This document shows positions 18,995 to 28,094 of a stretch of DNA of 64,000 nucleotides, piece by piece. The notes under the pieces are model-generated. The model was not told the DNA's origin. It worked only from the letters and a program-made list of their open reading frames with translations, and did not search any database. Source of the DNA: Sulfolobus sp. S-194 (GTDB taxonomy: Archaea; Thermoproteota; Thermoprotei_A; Sulfolobales; Sulfolobaceae); the NCBI RefSeq assembly GCF_012222305.1, contig NZ_CP035730.1, positions 1,426,001 to 1,490,000 of the forward strand. Direction: 5' to 3'. Numbering within the stretch: the first letter of the stretch is position 1; each line of letters opens with the position of its first letter. The position numbers and the translations under genes were made by a program.

Positions 18995-19223
18995 AAACTA
19001 CATCATCAACCCTTTCCGATGAATCTTCCCTCATCTCAGTTATTAATTTTTTGAACGCTGTCATATCCAACGGCTTCTTTCTCCTGTTTTCATAAAGGGT
19101 TATTAGGAACTCAATTACGTCATTTAAACTAACCTCCTCACCTCTTTCAGCTTTAAGTTCTCCGGCAATCTTTATCAACTCCCTTTTCACCTCATCAGTA
19201 ACCTTAATTGTAGTATAAGCCAT
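18987..19223 (-). CDS. vapB: VapB-type antitoxin
   Basis: 78 residues. The N-terminal YTTIKVTDEVKRELIKIAG is the ribbon-helix-helix/VapB DNA-binding fold common in Sulfolobales. The C-terminal part (KKPLDMTAFKKLITEMREDS) is the region that would wrap the toxin. It precedes vapC and overlaps it by 8 bp. Autoregulation at the promoter just upstream of 19223 is expected for the family; TATACTTTGTATA at 19228-19240 is a palindrome-like site that fits a dimer operator. Confidence 0.85.
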   Translation of the reverse strand: MAYTTIKVTDEVKRELIKIAGELKAERGEEVSLNDVIEFLITLYENRRKKPLDMTAFKKLITEMREDSSERVDDVVYG

Positions 19224-19334
19224 AAGTATACTTTGTATACCTAGTTTAAAAGGTTACTTATTATAGTACCCTAATTTCCTATAACGAATCTTTTTAATTA
19301 CCGCCGTAAAACGCTTTATTAGACTCACGTCAAT

Positions 19335-19443
19335 GTGTGGATCTCTTTTCTTGCGTAAAAAACGAAATTCAGAAAAAGTCTCTAGTAAACACTAATTTTT
19401 GTAGGATAATTTTGTATAAGAGAGAGCAGACCTAACTATATGC
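19335..19443 (+). mobile_element. Solo left end of the same IS (relic)
   Basis: GTGTGGATCTCTTTTCTTGC at 19335 and the 90 bp after it align with the left end of the IS at 16932-17047, including the GTAAAAAACGA hairpin arm, AATTCAGAAAAA, CTAATTTTTTGTAG-like and GTATAAG segments, and the region around the transposase start codon (ATATG). No transposase follows, so only the 5' end remains. Confidence 0.7.
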
Positions 19444-19601
19444 ATGGAGAGCCAGACAGGGGGTATGAGGACAAGGATTTATATGAAATATCACGAAACC
19501 CTATGAAAACCAAACCCCCTCTAATTTTCCGTCCTTTTTAATTCTTAATTATTTTTGGTTTATCTCAGACCAAAATAAATATTAGATAGAGAGGGGGAGA
19601 T
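19444..19601. promoter_or_regulatory. Promoter region of coiled-coil nuclease gene
   Basis: Contains AATAAATATTAG about 25-30 bp before the ATG at 19602 and a strong purine run (GAGAGGGGGAGAT) just before it, which can act as a Shine-Dalgarno site. A 33-codon frame at 19441-19542 has no support. Confidence 0.4.
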
Positions 19602-20573
19602 ATGATTATGGAAGATGAGATTGCAAAGTGGTTTAATGAAAGTATTTTAAGGATAGTTGAGAAATTGAAGAGTGGACAAGAATTAACAAGTACTGAGAGC
19701 TATATTGCTTTAACATATATTTATGCGCAATCTTTTGAGAAGAAGCTAACAGAGTTAGAAAGGAATTTAAGAGATGAAATAAGAAAAACCAGAGAGGAAT
19801 TACTAGTAAACGATGATAAGGTAAAGAAAGAATTGATAGAATATGTGGATAAAACGAAAAAGGAGATAATCGAATACGTTGACAGAGTAAAAAGTGAGCT
19901 ATTAAATAATGATGAGAGAATAAAGAAAGAACTACTAGAAAATGATGAAAGAATAAAGAAAGAATTGATAGAATATGTGGATAAAACGAGAAAAGAACTT
20001 CTGGAAAATGATGAAAGAATAAAGAAAGAACTACTAGAAAACCAAGAGAAAACAAAGAAAGAACTACTAGAAAACGATGAAAGAATAAAGAAAGAATTGA
20101 TAGAATATGTGGATAAAACGAGAAAAGAACTTCTGGAAAATGATGAAAGAATAAAGAAAGAACTATTGATCAGCGATGAAAATATAAAGAAAGAACTTGA
20201 AGTTAAAATTGAGGAAGTGAGGAGTGAAGTGTCGGCTGTTAGGAGTGATTTAGGGGTTCTTACTGAATCCTTTTTTGTTACTAACTTTTTGAGTAGTATT
20301 AAAGAGGCGGGAGAGAAGATAGCCAACGTGTATAGGCAATATGAGACTTCTGCTGGTGAGGTTGATGCTCTCGTTGAGACTGATAAAGCTGTTTACATTA
20401 TCGAGGTTAAGTTTAAGGCTGAGATTAAGGATGTGGATGCTTTACTTACTAAAGCTAAGGAGGTTGAAAAGGAATATCAAGGGAAAAGGATTATTCCAGT
20501 TCTTACGGGACCAAAGATCAGTAAAGCTGTGAGAGGTTATGCCAAAGGTTTAAATATTATGATATTTCAGTAG
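19602..20573 (+). CDS. Coiled-coil protein with C-terminal PD-(D/E)XK-like domain (DUF3782 type)
   Basis: 323 residues. Residues about 45-205 form a long highly charged coiled coil with 11-residue units such as RKELLENDERI and KKELIEYVDKT, some repeated exactly. From about 245 on is a small alpha/beta domain: AGEVDALVETDKAVYIIEVKF supplies the D...ExK core of PD-(D/E)XK nucleases, followed by RIIPVLTGPKISKAVRGYA. Proteins of this build (DUF3782) are frequent in hot archaea, often next to mobile DNA. The nuclease core looks intact. Target and partner are unknown. The ATG follows a good ribosome binding site. Confidence 0.75.
   Translation: MIMEDEIAKWFNESILRIVEKLKSGQELTSTESYIALTYIYAQSFEKKLTELERNLRDEIRKTREELLVNDDKVKKELIEYVDKTKKEIIEYVDRVKSELLNNDERIKKELLENDERIKKELIEYVDKTRKELLENDERIKKELLENQEKTKKELLENDERIKKELIEYVDKTRKELLENDERIKKELLISDENIKKELEVKIEEVRSEVSAVRSDLGVLTESFFVTNFLSSIKEAGEKIANVYRQYETSAGEVDALVETDKAVYIIEVKFKAEIKDVDALLTKAKEVEKEYQGKRIIPVLTGPKISKAVRGYAKGLNIMIFQ
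19944..20165 (+). repeat. 132-bp tandem repeat inside the coiled-coil region
   Basis: The segment beginning GATGAAAGAATAAAGAAAGA at 19944 recurs 132 bp later near 20076, nearly identical for about 90 bp. It encodes a 44-residue (4 x 11) block, so the coiled coil probably grew by duplication and its length may vary between strains. Confidence 0.75.
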
Positions 20574-20662
20574 TTCCGTATAGGATATTAGAAAAATAAT
20601 TCATCATGCAATAGAGGAAGAGATATGGCCAGGAACTACTCAAGCTTGAAGGGTAAGTAATA

Positions 20663-21427
20663 ATGATTATTCGTGAAGCTACTTATGCCGATATTAAAGA
20701 AATGACAATAGTTTGGGGAGAAACAATTGGTTCTTCTAATATAGAAGCGAATAAAGAGGTCTTTTCTATTTTCCTCGATCTGGGAAAATGCTTAGTGGTA
20801 GAGGAAGGAGAAAAAATAATCTCTACTGCTTGTTATATTCCTTATCATAACTTAACCTGGATAGGTAATGTGGGTGTAAAGACAGAATATCAACGTAAGG
20901 GAATAGGAAGGAGGATAATGATTGAATTACTCAATGAAATAAAGACAAGGAGTATAAGACTTGATGCAACTAACGCTGGTTATAAGCTTTATAAGGATCT
21001 TGGTTTTGAAGAGGAGTATAAGACTGTGGTTTATGACATTTCACAAGTTGGAGGAAAGGTAAGAGCTGAAGAAACGGAAGAACTCGAGGATTGGATGCTT
21101 AAACTCGATAAAAGGGGATTCGGTGATGATAGAGCAAAACTTTTTTCACGAATAAGAGGTAAAGTAGTGTATAATGAGGGTGGTTTTGGTATAGTTTACC
21201 GAAATGTTATAGGTCCATTAATAGCTGTTAACGAGCGGAGTGCTGAAGAATTGATTAGATACGCTGTATCAAATCTAGGGGTAAGGTTAATTATAACTCC
21301 TAAAGAAGAGTTTATAAAGAATCTGGGAGGTAAGAAAGTTTACGAATGTAAAAGGATGAGAAAAGGGGATAAAATAAATGAAGATATTAAACTAACTTAC
21401 GGTATCTTTAGATATTCTTTTGGTTAG
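20663..21427 (+). CDS. GNAT N-acetyltransferase, two-domain
   Basis: 254 residues. The N-terminal 125 residues are a complete GNAT fold: IREATYADIKEM start, the beta-bulge strand IGNVGVKTEYQRKGIGRRIM with the acetyl-CoA pyrophosphate loop (QRKGIG), and AGYKLYKDLGF at the end. Residues 150-254 resemble the second half seen in YitH-type enzymes (Acetyltransf_18), with LIAVNERSAEELI. The acetyl acceptor is unknown. It stands alone downstream of the coiled-coil nuclease. Confidence 0.8.
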   Translation: MIIREATYADIKEMTIVWGETIGSSNIEANKEVFSIFLDLGKCLVVEEGEKIISTACYIPYHNLTWIGNVGVKTEYQRKGIGRRIMIELLNEIKTRSIRLDATNAGYKLYKDLGFEEEYKTVVYDISQVGGKVRAEETEELEDWMLKLDKRGFGDDRAKLFSRIRGKVVYNEGGFGIVYRNVIGPLIAVNERSAEELIRYAVSNLGVRLIITPKEEFIKNLGGKKVYECKRMRKGDKINEDIKLTYGIFRYSFG

Positions 21428-21707
21428 TCCTAAGTGAATAGAAGTTCTTATATTCTATTATTAATGTTACTTCATACTATATATAATAAAATCCATAAAT
21501 TAAAATAAAAAACTCGCAATTATTTGTTATCTTTTGAAGATTTTTTCTTATAATACTTCGATAGAATTGATTTACGAGTTAAAGTTAGGGACTATATCTC
21601 ATTCTAACCATTAACAAAATCGTTAAAAGATCTCGATAAGAAGAACGTTTTAGTTTTAAATACCTAAGTCTTTTATTTATATAGAAATGTCAACGCATAA
21701 AAAATAC

Positions 21708-22094
21708 TTAGCTTATGAAGATATATAATACTGTAGATACTATTACTAGAAGTATATCAAGAATAAAGGCTATTAAAGCCGGTCCAGTAGTTACAGGTAA
21801 TGGTTTTCCGATTAATGGTGCTGGAAGGACTCTTGTTAATGTAAGTAAGAGGTAATTGATCCACCAATATACAATCTCCAGTAGATAAATGATTTTTAGT
21901 GTAAATAATCTAAAGACAAGGATAAAGAGTACTCCAGCAATTATTGAAATAACAGCATCTAATACGAAGAATATTCTTATTCCTAAAGGTAAGAAACTTA
22001 ACCCATATAACGGGAAATGATCAGCACTCCATGCAAAACTGAGTATACCTCCTACTATTCCTACGCCTATAATTGAAGTGGAAACTCTTTTCAT
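21708..22094 (-). CDS. Small four-helix membrane protein, unknown
   Basis: 128 residues, about four hydrophobic helices (residues 5-22, 38-62, 65-88, 105-127). No cofactor or transport motif. Divergent from the small Ser/Thr-rich membrane protein gene, with which it shares an intergenic stretch of about 110 bp. Not recognised. Confidence 0.6.
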   Translation of the reverse strand: MKRVSTSIIGVGIVGGILSFAWSADHFPLYGLSFLPLGIRIFFVLDAVISIIAGVLFILVFRLFTLKIIYLLEIVYWWINYLLLTLTRVLPAPLIGKPLPVTTGPALIAFILDILLVIVSTVLYIFIS

Positions 22095-22204
22095 AAAAAG
22101 ATAATTTAATTCACTACTTAATTAATTTTTTCCTAAATCAAAAGTTGTATTGAAAAGAGAGTATTGGGAAAAAGTTTATAATCGATAAAAATGAGGTAAA
22201 GGGT

Positions 22205-22414
22205 ATGAAACTAGGTAAAAGTGGACTTGTATTAATCGCACTCTCAGCAATTATACTAATAATTGGTGGAGTATTCTTTGCAATGGCCGCAATTCCCCAT
22301 ACGATAGCAAGTAGTACATCGTCAACAACATCTACCACAAGTTCAAGCACTAGTTCAACAAGCACTACATCGTCAACAACGACTTCTACATCATCAACAC
22401 CAGTTTGGGCCTAA
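22205..22414 (+). CDS. Tiny membrane-anchored Ser/Thr-rich stalk protein
   Basis: 69 residues: a short basic start, one hydrophobic helix (residues 8-30, ending FFAMAAIPHTI), then 33 residues consisting almost only of Ser and Thr, ending STPVWA. The tail is a typical O-glycosylatable stalk but carries no head domain. TTTATAAT at 22175-22182 is a TATA box about 25 bp upstream and GAGGT at 22194 is a possible ribosome site. A minus-strand frame over it is only its shadow. Role unknown, perhaps a surface coat peptide. Confidence 0.65.
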   Translation: MKLGKSGLVLIALSAIILIIGGVFFAMAAIPHTIASSTSSTTSTTSSSTSSTSTTSSTTTSTSSTPVWA

Positions 22415-22573
22415 AAAAGAGCATAAAAGATAGGATAAAAGAGGAAAAAAATTTTAATAAAAATATATAGTCTTTTCCATGATAGTTGCAGGAACTAGCT
22501 AATAGTGGTAATAAGATATATTAATAAATATAATTTTCCCTTAAATTTACTAAGAAAAAGACTTATGTACAGC

Positions 22574-23404
22574 CTAAAATAGCGGTCTGAAGAATCTTTT
22601 TCTTTCATAAATCCAATCTTCACTCTCCTCATGACATTCTATATTATATTTTTTGCAATACTTTAATATATTCTCTCTAACTCTTTTCCACCACTCTGTA
22701 TCACCTTCTTTATATTTTAAACCTCTGTAAAACTTGAACTTATCGAAGACTATCCTAGTTTTTATACTTGAAATTTCCTTTATTACGCTCTCAATCTCAT
22801 GATCGTTAAATCCCCTAATTATAGGCCCTAAAAAGAGCCAAGTCTCAATGCCTTCTTCAGTGAGCCTTTCTAATGCTCTAATTCTTGCCTTAGGAGGAGG
22901 TGCGTTAGGCTCTAACTCTTTCCATCTTTCTAAACTCGTTACAGTAAATCCGACATCAACTTTCTTATTGTTATGTGTTAAAATGTCCAAATCCCTTAAC
23001 ACTAAAGGAGACTTAGTCTGTACTGAAACTCTAAAATTATGACTAAGGAGAAGCAAAATGCTTTCTCTAGTAATCTTCATTAAAGCCTCTATTGGCTGAT
23101 AAGGATCAGTTATTGTTGACACACCAACTGTTCCTTTTCTCTTTAAAAATACTTCTTTTCTAAGAATTTCCAATAAATTTTCCTTAACAACTACTACATT
23201 GCCCCAATTTAATGATGCCTCTTTATTTGGAGTAAAATTAGGAGCATAACAATAAGTGCATGAATAAGCGCACCCTAAGTAAGGGTTTAAGCTATAGTCT
23301 AGTTCCTTTAATCCCGACTTACTCAGAGCTGTTTTAACTCTAATACTCTTTACGATAATTTCAATCACCTGGAATTGTGGATTATTCCAAATTACTTCAG
23401 CCAC
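22574..23404 (-). CDS. Radical SAM protein, SplB-like group
   Basis: 276 residues. The 4Fe-4S site is CAYSCTYCYAPNF (C-x3-C-x2-C), preceded by LNPYLGC, which is the mark of the SPL/Rv2578c-like group of radical SAM proteins. Further conserved pieces are GTVGVSTITDPYQPIE and LFLGPIIRGFND. Family members are annotated as DNA repair photolyase-like, with few proven reactions. The gene overlaps the end of nreA by 13 bp, and a shared DNA-repair role is a fair inference. Confidence 0.85.
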   Translation of the reverse strand: MAEVIWNNPQFQVIEIIVKSIRVKTALSKSGLKELDYSLNPYLGCAYSCTYCYAPNFTPNKEASLNWGNVVVVKENLLEILRKEVFLKRKGTVGVSTITDPYQPIEALMKITRESILLLLSHNFRVSVQTKSPLVLRDLDILTHNNKKVDVGFTVTSLERWKELEPNAPPPKARIRALERLTEEGIETWLFLGPIIRGFNDHEIESVIKEISSIKTRIVFDKFKFYRGLKYKEGDTEWWKRVRENILKYCKKYNIECHEESEDWIYERKRFFRPLF

Positions 23405-24594
23405 TTGGTTATTTTTTCTCTAGATAATAATGATCTCTTAAGCCATCCGTGTATGTCGGACTTCATTATATCCTTAACGAAATTGATAGCGACTTCCACT
23501 CTATCAAAAGTCATAGGCTTCTGTTTAAAGAGTTCTCTAATGTTCTCTCTTACAAACCAAACACCTACTGGCAAGTTAAATCCTTCATATATCTCCCTCC
23601 ATAATATTGCAGTGGCTTGTCTCTTTCTAGATACTAAAAATTCCGATGTTGCTAATCTCGAAGCATAATAGCATCCTCCAATTTCTGGATAATCATCTCT
23701 TCCTTTATAACTCTCATTATCTACTTCAATTTCAACGCTTTTTCCCCACTTATTCCAAGTGCTACCGGGAAACCAGGCTTCTCCCCATTCAAAGCTCCAA
23801 TACCCTGGTACTAGTATGGCTATAAATAGGTTCTTTCTGAAACTCCTAATGTATACTTCAACCTTATCTATACTCTCATATTGTTTTATTTTTTCAATTA
23901 AATTATCTGAAATCGTTTTATCAACAGCTGTTATACTCCATCTAGTAGGTACTAATCTTCTCTTTACACCCATTCCTCCAACACTTAATATCTTAGCTAT
24001 TTTCTCTACATCAACGCCATAATCATAAAGTGTTAGGATTCCTTCTTTGGCCTTTAAGTCTTTATCGAAATAGACCCTTTCAACTATCTTTAAGGGTTGA
24101 GAATTCTCATCAATCCGAATTTTCTCTAGAGGTGCTGAAGGACCTAAAGGTGGTAAATTGTCATCTAAAATCTTTCCCGAGGGAGATCTCTTTAAGGATA
24201 ATTCTACGGTTACTGGTTTTGAGGAGATTGCTAAAGTTTGAATATCTAATAACACTCTGTCTGGATCATTAGCTGAGCTAACGTGATACTTTATTCCTCC
24301 TCTAACTAACGAAAGTCTTATTGATAGGAAATCGTTTAAACTGGAATTAAGCCAAAACTTAGGATCTTCATAATGGCTAGTGTCTCCTAAAGTTGGAGGA
24401 GTTGAAGGATATACTAATATTTTAGGGTAACTACTTCTTCCAACGAATACCGTAGGTGGAGAAGAACCATAAACTGTCGTTTTCAGTAAACTAATTTTTT
24501 CTTTTGCCCTAACTGATACTAACAAAGGGCAATAAGTTAGTCCGCATAAGTATTTAGAAGCTTTACATTTAACGCAAAGTTCCGGCTTTATCAC
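23392..24594 (-). CDS. nreA: NreA-family DNA repair protein
   Basis: 400 residues. The start carries a zinc-binding cysteine set (CVKCKASKYLCGLTYCPL). The body has the family landmarks VFVGRSSYPKILVYPSTPP, GGIKYHVSSANDPDR, a VERVYFDKDLKA region and LVPGYWSFEWGEAWFPGST. NreA proteins act in DNA damage repair in archaea and often carry a PCNA-binding tail; here the C-terminus ends in SREKITKWLK and I see no clear PIP box. The coupled radical SAM gene supports a common repair function. Confidence 0.85.
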   Translation of the reverse strand: MIKPELCVKCKASKYLCGLTYCPLLVSVRAKEKISLLKTTVYGSSPPTVFVGRSSYPKILVYPSTPPTLGDTSHYEDPKFWLNSSLNDFLSIRLSLVRGGIKYHVSSANDPDRVLLDIQTLAISSKPVTVELSLKRSPSGKILDDNLPPLGPSAPLEKIRIDENSQPLKIVERVYFDKDLKAKEGILTLYDYGVDVEKIAKILSVGGMGVKRRLVPTRWSITAVDKTISDNLIEKIKQYESIDKVEVYIRSFRKNLFIAILVPGYWSFEWGEAWFPGSTWNKWGKSVEIEVDNESYKGRDDYPEIGGCYYASRLATSEFLVSRKRQATAILWREIYEGFNLPVGVWFVRENIRELFKQKPMTFDRVEVAINFVKDIMKSDIHGWLKRSLLSREKITKWLK

Positions 24595-25295
24595 TGTGTT
24601 TTTGTTATTGAGGAAGTATAAAAGTTGTATTATATAATAGATTGAGTATTATGGTCTTCATCTAACTTCCTCCTTTAAGTTCATAACCGTAGGAATATGT
24701 TGGGTATGATTTATAGTACTTTTTGTACCTCTTTCTCCTTAAAGTACTATGATGATCTTATTGCATAAACTTCAGTTAGTTCTAGGACTATAACATAGAT
24801 CTCACATAGAGAAAAGCATTGTGTAGTTACATCGTAACTTAAGATCTTTCTATCCAAAAACTTTTTGGGAAAGAGCTATATCTACCACCAATTCTTCATG
24901 TGTATCACGTAAGGAAGATAATACTCCAATTAAATGGAGGATACTATAACTTTTTACGAAATTTATCTATGTTGTAACCACTAAAATTAATGTAATATAT
25001 TAAAAGATTAGTCATTCCTAAATCTTGAATAAAATTCTTCATTGATCCAAAAAATATACTATATGAATCTAATTTATAATATTTGCGATTTATTGCTTTA
25101 TTGATATAATTCTCGAGATAAATTAAAGATGATACTTATTTAGCACTTAGAAAGAGTGATTAATTATTTTTAGTATTTAATTATTTATTTCTAGGTTTAG
25201 ATGATTAATGCAAAATTTATTTTACAACTAGATACTATCAATATGTTGACTCCTATTATGAGTTATTTTAAGGCCTAAGAAATTTTATAACTTTC
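24595..25295. other. Intergenic with one copy of a diverged repeat
   Basis: About 700 bp without genes. GAAAGAGCTATATCTACCAC at 24871 and the next 35 bp resemble 26236-26285. Otherwise AT-rich and featureless. Confidence 0.5.
24871..24921 (+). repeat. Diverged dispersed repeat, copy 1
   Basis: About 50 bp (GAAAGAGCTATATCTACCAC ... CATGTGTATCACGTAAGGAAG) that match 26236-26285 at roughly four of five positions. Nature unknown; perhaps the ends of old elements flanking the dead HEPN-MNT pair. Confidence 0.45.
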
Positions 25296-25741
25296 TTAGT
25301 CAAAACTTATTTTGCACTTTCTAATAGTTTTACCAACACTAAATTTACCATAAGGTAGTTCAAGAATTGCATTGTATTTCTTGGTCTCGTTGCTCCATTT
25401 GTCTAATTTTTCATAAACCTTAATTTTATCATATGTAACGCAATAAGCTATAGAAACTTCCATCAAAACAGTTCCTAGTGTTAGATTGTTTTCAAATTCT
25501 GCATTTGTCATAACAGTATCTAGGTAAATGTTTGATCCTTAAGGAACCTTAGCCTAGTTTCACTAAAGTCTAAGCTTTTTGATTCATCTCCTACAATAAT
25601 TAATACATCCAAATCAGAGTCCTTCTTATATTTCCCCATAACTCTACTTCCAAAGAATACTATTGCAAGTACTCCTTCTCTTCTCAATAAAAAGGTGGCT
25701 TTTCTAAATAACTCCATGTTTTCTAAGATAATTCTCTGCAA
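25296..25741 (-). pseudogene. MNT-type nucleotidyltransferase antitoxin, frameshifted
   Basis: The first part (from TTG at 25741 or ATG at 25717) has the minimal nucleotidyltransferase signature FFGSRVMG followed by DSDLDVLII. It stops at 25520. The second part (25511-25296) in another frame continues naturally with GTVLMEVSIAYC and a C-terminal helix. Reading FLKDQTF into YLDTVMTNAEFEN requires one frame change near 25525. The gene follows a HEPN gene, the usual HEPN-MNT toxin-antitoxin order, and both are broken. Confidence 0.75.
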
Positions 25742-26131
25742 TTTCGATCACCTCATCAGAATACTTTATTCCTTCTTTACACATTTCCTCAGTTACAAAC
25801 TCCTCTGGGGTAGTTATATTATTTCCGTTAAAAAACGGGTATCTAGATATGTTCCATGCGCCAGAAGATAGTCTAATGCGTTCAAGACTACATCTAATTC
25901 GTTTCCAAGATCTTGTAAATTATTCGAAGCATCTGCTATAATGTCGTGTTCTTTCTTATATATCAATTTTACTTCTAACATCGCTTTCACGCTTTTTTCA
26001 ACAGATTGTTGAGAGTAAAAGAGACATTCAGGATAATCTTTAAGCTCTAAAGCTCTTTTAGCTCTAATATTATCTTTTTTTGCTATATTTAAGAAGGCCT
26101 TAGAATATTCTCTAAACTTAGGTGGAATCAC
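25704..26131 (-). pseudogene. HEPN-domain toxin, frameshifted in a T-run
   Basis: Residues 1-98 are a HEPN domain (KAFLNIAKKDNIRAKRALEL, FYSQQSVEKSVKAMLE). The frame then runs into a stop at 25814. Adding one T to the six-base T-run (plus strand A-run 25830-25835) restores a C-terminus FFNGNNITTPEEFVTEEMC and onward to a stop at 25704, overlapping the MNT gene. The RNase motif is expected in this last part (RKHGVI region); I do not see a clean Rx4-6H. I infer a one-base deletion. Confidence 0.75.
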
Positions 26132-26876
26132 AAGTAACTTTCAAAGCAAAAGAATAAATCTTTTAAGAATCTACCTAGTGTAGATAATATCAGGACATAA
26201 ACAAAGCCTCTTTTTCTTCAACGACTTTCTAACGAAGAGCTATATCTATCACATTTTATTTACATGTATTACGCAAGGAAGGTATTACATGAAAATGAAA
26301 ATATAGATAATAGAAACCTGTAAACCAAATTAGTTTGAATTTTAACTGAACTACAAAAGCTTTTAATTTACAAGGATTTTGTAATAAGTAACATACATGA
26401 TTTATTTTGCTAATAATCTAGAAAAATAGGCTTACTTTATCCTATCTAAGTGAGGGATTATGTGTTAAACTGTTTGTCCTCACAGTCTCATTGTAATCAT
26501 TTTACGTTAATTCGTTATTAAGTGGAGTGTGGGTTTAGAGGCTTCACGTGAAAATCTGAGCTAATACTATGATTAAGATATGACCTTAGATTTGTTACTG
26601 AATGCATTAGAACATAACGACACTATGTTCGTATCTTCTGATTTTTTATTCCAGGTTAGTGTGAGGGATTATCTTTTGTTACAAAATTCTACATAGATTA
26701 AATGCAAGAAAACTTTTCTATTAATATAAAAATAATTTTTCCTATAACAAATCATAAGAAGGTTAGAGCAACATATAAAAATTATGTTATAAAGTTTAAT
26801 CTATTGCTATTTACCTTAGATATTTGCCTTCATTTTACTCGTAAGCTTTTTTCTTCTTTATACTAATATATTTTTA
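26132..26876. other. Intergenic with second copy of the diverged repeat
   Basis: About 745 bp, no gene. 26236-26285 matches 24871-24921. TTTATACTAATATA at 26856-26869 is a TATA-like element close before the ATG at 26877. Confidence 0.5.
26236..26285 (+). repeat. Diverged dispersed repeat, copy 2
   Basis: GAAGAGCTATATCTATCACA ... CATGTATTACGCAAGGAAGG; same order of blocks as copy 1 on the other side of the HEPN-MNT pair. Confidence 0.45.
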
Positions 26877-27632
26877 ATGAGAATCTCTTTTGTTGGAATA
26901 AAAGGAGGAATAGGGAAATCAACAATAGCTTTGATGGTTGCAAAAGAATTAAGCAATAGAGGTTTTAATGTTCTTTTCCTAGATAGAGATATATTCTCAT
27001 TTGCATCTACTCTTGCTGGGATCAAAAATAGTTTTTTCACTCAAGTTGCAAGGGGTGAAGTACCTAGAGGCTATTTTAAAGATCTAGGGAACTTAACTAT
27101 TGCGAGGTTATTTGGAGAAGGAGTTCTGTTTTTCAAAGAAATAGAAGAGTTGCATAAAGATCTTGTGAAGAAAGAATTAATGGAGAAAAGTTATACTGAA
27201 TTAGTAAAGAGGAAGAAATATGATTTCTTTATTGTAGATAATCCTCCTTATGTTACAATGAAGAGTGAAGTAGTAGAACATGAATTAAGCATGTTTAGGA
27301 AAATATTCCCAAATGAGGAAATTTATAGGATTTACCTTTCAACTGGTCTGTTAGAGGATGTAGAGCTAACTAAAAAATATATTGATGAGACTGAGGAAGA
27401 AGCACCAGGTAAACCTTTAGGAATAATAGTAAATATGGTTGTAGATAAGGAAAAGGGTATAGAAGTATTAAAGTCTTTATACGATAATAGATTTTTGGTA
27501 GGAGTTATGCTTCCTTTTATTGACGAGCTATTTCAATTTCAAGGTTCAATAGAAGATTTACCAGTTATACCGCAGATAAAGAATTTTGTAGATTCAATTT
27601 TAAAGATGGAGAAAAAAATTATTACTTATTAA
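26877..27632 (+). CDS. ParA/MinD-type P-loop ATPase
   Basis: 251 residues. The deviant Walker A is GIKGGIGKST at residues 7-16, switch I follows as FLDRDIFSFAS, and FFIVDNPPYVT is the Walker B/switch II region. The hydrophobic C-terminal half with VGVMLPFIDELF is usual for single-domain SIMIBI ATPases such as MinD/Mrp relatives. No iron-sulfur cysteines (so not an Mrp/NBP35 carrier) and no partner gene of ParB type beside it. Probably a chromosomal positioning or assembly ATPase. The next gene is convergent and overlaps by 4 bp. Confidence 0.8.
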   Translation: MRISFVGIKGGIGKSTIALMVAKELSNRGFNVLFLDRDIFSFASTLAGIKNSFFTQVARGEVPRGYFKDLGNLTIARLFGEGVLFFKEIEELHKDLVKKELMEKSYTELVKRKKYDFFIVDNPPYVTMKSEVVEHELSMFRKIFPNEEIYRIYLSTGLLEDVELTKKYIDETEEEAPGKPLGIIVNMVVDKEKGIEVLKSLYDNRFLVGVMLPFIDELFQFQGSIEDLPVIPQIKNFVDSILKMEKKIITY

Positions 27633-27931
27633 TGCCAAACTTGCGCTTTTCTCCATTTTCTTTTTGAAGATGTAGTAGTTTTTTGTTGTATAGCATAGTA
27701 ATCTCTTATTCTAGCTAGTGCTTCTCTCCAGTCCTTAACCCCCTTTAGCATTTCAGCTAGAGTATTATTTCCTATATACTTTAGCCAGGTTACGATGTGC
27801 CCCTGCTCTAAATGCCAATTAACACATGCAGGATCAGTTGCACCAATCCTTGCTATTTCTTTTTCTAATTCTTGTACATTATGAGCTGTGCCTACTACTT
27901 TATCATAGGATTTGAAATAGAAAGGCTCCAT
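27629..27931 (-). CDS. Small conserved protein (DUF5752-like)
   Basis: 100 residues. The pattern HNVQELEKEIARIG, then ACVNWHLEQGHIVTWLKYIG and NTLAEMLKG, matches small archaeal DUF5752-like proteins in which a short beta hairpin is followed by a His/Trp helix. Function unknown. It ends within the last codon of the ParA-like gene on the other strand. Confidence 0.6.
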   Translation of the reverse strand: MEPFYFKSYDKVVGTAHNVQELEKEIARIGATDPACVNWHLEQGHIVTWLKYIGNNTLAEMLKGVKDWREALARIRDYYAIQQKTTTSSKRKWRKAQVWH

Positions 27932-28094
27932 GTTCTATTCATTCATTTGAAATTCTTTTAAGGCAATGGGGGTATAGTGAAGCTGTTCTTCATTTCTTAA
28001 ACCATTAAGGGATTCCAGAAAGGAGAAAGAGTGTATTATTTTCTTTACAGATAACGGCTTAAATGTTAAATACTTGCTAAGTAAATATATTTTT

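Noticed and set aside
19441-19542. 33-codon frame after the IS relic
   Set aside because: Begins in the IS end, no similarity to the transposase start, no ribosome site.
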